Origin: an uncultured Eubacterium sp.
Lineage (GTDB): Bacteria > Bacillota > Clostridia > Lachnospirales > Lachnospiraceae
Assembly: GCA_910586445.1 (NCBI GenBank)
Contig: CAJUHV010000010.1
Coordinates: forward strand, 13,179 to 77,178
DNA length: 64,000 nucleotides
Reading direction: 5' to 3'
Within the stretch, counting starts at the first letter, position 1. Each line of letters opens with the position of its first letter. The position numbers and the translations under genes are program-made. Positions 62,435-64,000 of the stretch are shown piece by piece. The notes beneath the pieces are model-generated. The model did not search any database, had not been told where the DNA came from, and saw only the letters and a list, made by a program, of their open reading frames with translations.

Positions 62435-63853
62435 TTAAAAACGAAAATCCCTCTCTCCTTTATGAATGTCTGCAATATATTCTTCCGCCCTTTGGCGCAC
62501 TGACTCATTTGGAATATTTTTTAACTCCTCGGCAATCAGCTTTTCTCCAACCGCTTTTGTCTCAGGTGAAGCATAGTCTTCCAAAAATTCTTTCAATGTC
62601 ATCAGTGCATTCGGATGGCAGCAGTTGACGATCTGCCTGCTTTTTAACAGCTCCATAAACCGGTCGCCTGTACGTCCGGCACGATAGCAGGCAGTGCAGA
62701 AAGAAGGCACATAACCTAAATCCATCAGCCAGCGCACGACCTCCTCCAGCGTCCTTCGGTCACTGACATCAAACTGCGCTGAATTATCCTCCTCCGGTTC
62801 TTCCTCATAGTAGCCGCCTACGCTCGTCCTGGAACCACCACTGATCTGCGATATGCCCAGATGCAGCACTTTTTCCCGTGTCTTTGCAGATTCTCTCGTA
62901 GATACAATCATTCCGGTATACGGTACGGCAATCCTTATGCATGCAACAATCTTTTCAAAAATCTCATCCGAAATGCCGTTGTCAAACACGTCGGGATCAA
63001 TATCATCCGCACGGCGCACCCTCGGCACGCTGATAGTATGCGGGCCGACTCCTTTATATGCCTCCAGGTGCTCTGCGTGCATTATAATTCCGGTAAAATC
63101 ATACCGATAATTGTTCAGTCCAAACAGCACGCCAAGCCCCACATCATCTATGCCGCCGTCCATTGCACGGTCCATTGCTTCGGTATGGTAGGCATAATCA
63201 CTTTTCGGGCCGGTCGGGTGCAGCTTTTCATACTGTTCTTTATGATAAGTCTCCTGAAACAAAATATAAGTACCTATGCCTGCCTCTTTCAGCTTTCTAT
63301 AGTTATCGACCGTAGTGGCAGCAATATTTACATTCACCCGGCGGATTGCACCGTTTTTATGCTTGATGCTGTATATCGTATGGATACATTCCAGTATATA
63401 TTCCAGCGGATTGTGGACAGGATCTTCTCCGGCTTCTAATGCAAGCCGTTTATGCCCCATATCCTGCAGGGCAATTACTTCCCGCCTTACCTCCTCCTGT
63501 GTCAGTTTTTTTCTGGTAATATGCTTATTCTTCGCATGATATGGACAATATTCGCAGCCGTTTATACAGTAATTGGACAGATAAAGCGGTGCGAACATAA
63601 CAATCCGGTTTCCATAAAATTCCTGCTTAATCTGCTCTGCGAGTCTGTAAATCTCCTGATTTTTTTCCTCCAAATCACAGTCCAGCAGCACAATAGCTTC
63701 TTTGTGCGAAATGCCCTGCATTTTCCGCGCCTTGTTTAAAATTTCATCAATCAAGGCTTCGTTGTGTTTATTTTTTTGTGCATATTCCAAGCATTCGCGT
63801 ATTTCTTCGTCGCTGATAAATTCTTCAGCTTTTGGTGACATTATGTTATACAT
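62435..63853 (-). CDS. hydG: [FeFe]-hydrogenase H-cluster maturase
   Basis: The 472-residue radical SAM protein shows YCINGCEYCPYH (CX3CX2C) in the N-terminal half. LEAGEDPVHN, LFQETYHKEQYEKLHP and the C-terminal FCTACYRAGRTGDRF block follow, with a further cysteine motif (NCCHPNALMT). HydG lyses tyrosine to CO and cyanide ligands of the diiron subcluster. It indicates hydrogen metabolism in an anaerobe. HydE and HydF are not in the window. Confidence 0.93.
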   Translation of the reverse strand: MYNIMSPKAEEFISDEEIRECLEYAQKNKHNEALIDEILNKARKMQGISHKEAIVLLDCDLEEKNQEIYRLAEQIKQEFYGNRIVMFAPLYLSNYCINGCEYCPYHAKNKHITRKKLTQEEVRREVIALQDMGHKRLALEAGEDPVHNPLEYILECIHTIYSIKHKNGAIRRVNVNIAATTVDNYRKLKEAGIGTYILFQETYHKEQYEKLHPTGPKSDYAYHTEAMDRAMDGGIDDVGLGVLFGLNNYRYDFTGIIMHAEHLEAYKGVGPHTISVPRVRRADDIDPDVFDNGISDEIFEKIVACIRIAVPYTGMIVSTRESAKTREKVLHLGISQISGGSRTSVGGYYEEEPEEDNSAQFDVSDRRTLEEVVRWLMDLGYVPSFCTACYRAGRTGDRFMELLKSRQIVNCCHPNALMTLKEFLEDYASPETKAVGEKLIAEELKNIPNESVRQRAEEYIADIHKGERDFRF

Positions 63854-63889
63854 TCTACAATAATCCTCCTTAATTTATTCTGAAACTGG

Positions 63890-63949
63890 ATGAATCTTCC
63901 GCCAAGTGCGGCGTGCAGATCGCGGGAATGATTTTTCAAACACGCTCTA
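63890..63949 (+). repeat. Right half of a MITE-like element (copy J)
   Basis: The tail GGAATGATTTTTCAAACACGCTCTA matches the family. Only about 60 bp are present, just upstream of hydG. Confidence 0.6.
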
Positions 63950-64000
63950 GAGCGTGTTTGAAAAATGCTTTCCGTGAGATGTGCTTCACACTTGGTACCC
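63948..64000 (+). repeat. Left end of a further MITE-like element, cut by window edge (copy K)
   Basis: TAGAGCGTGTTTGAAAAAT starts immediately at the end of copy J, sharing the TA. The interior GAGATGTGCTTCACACTTGG matches copies C and H. Confidence 0.75.

Overview
The window reads like a chromosome segment of a strictly anaerobic, spore-forming gut clostridium, most likely a Lachnospiraceae-type Firmicute. The support is indirect: strong AGGAGG-type ribosome binding sites with frequent TTG/GTG starts, a [FeFe]-hydrogenase maturase (HydG), FeoAB, a spore photoproduct lyase-like radical SAM protein, two BlaI/M56 peptidase pairs and a Rpn-family PD-(D/E)XK protein. No rRNA, tRNA or CRISPR array was seen.

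Positions 1-24825 hold one very long minus-strand gene cluster (22 genes, mostly overlapping or a few bases apart) for a surface glycan. Its core is a complete CMP-pseudaminic-acid pathway: PseB (16757), PseC (7143), a PseH-like acetyltransferase (15043), PseG (8295), PseI (9912) and PseF (10970). Tailoring genes are an N-acetyl sugar amidotransferase, a formyltransferase, a second DegT aminotransferase and a Gfo/Idh oxidoreductase. Around these lie glycosyltransferases (two GT2, WbsX-like, DUF1792/GT-D, DUF4422, three GT-B-like), a LicD fusion, a methyltransferase fusion and recurrent small Rossmann modules.

Positions 24826-28147 are accessory. A full-length TnpB-like protein (25244-26557) has lost all three RuvC catalytic residues. 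It is divergent from an XRE regulator and is followed by a structured, gene-free 418 bp that could encode a guide RNA. This is the strongest candidate for an undescribed system, resembling the TnpB-derived nuclease-dead repressors (TldRs).

Positions 28148-44245 carry two BlaI/M56 sensor pairs, a serine resolvase, a GH31 glucosidase, a Rpn-like protein, an ilvB relic with an internal deletion, a TetR regulator, an HD protein, an NSS transporter and a ferredoxin-type aldo/keto reductase. They are interspersed with many copies of a 160-200 bp palindrome-ended repeat (MITE-like). Several gene ends lie inside those repeats.

Positions 44359-64000 are mostly housekeeping: SbcCD, FeoAB, gpmI, MATE, LspA, HydG and the SPL/nucleosidase pair. 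They are interrupted by an AT-rich gene (50291-52294) fusing a GHKL ATPase to a PD-(D/E)XK nuclease, a candidate defence gene. A second window-wide theme is short in-frame tandem repeats expanded inside linkers of at least nine proteins.
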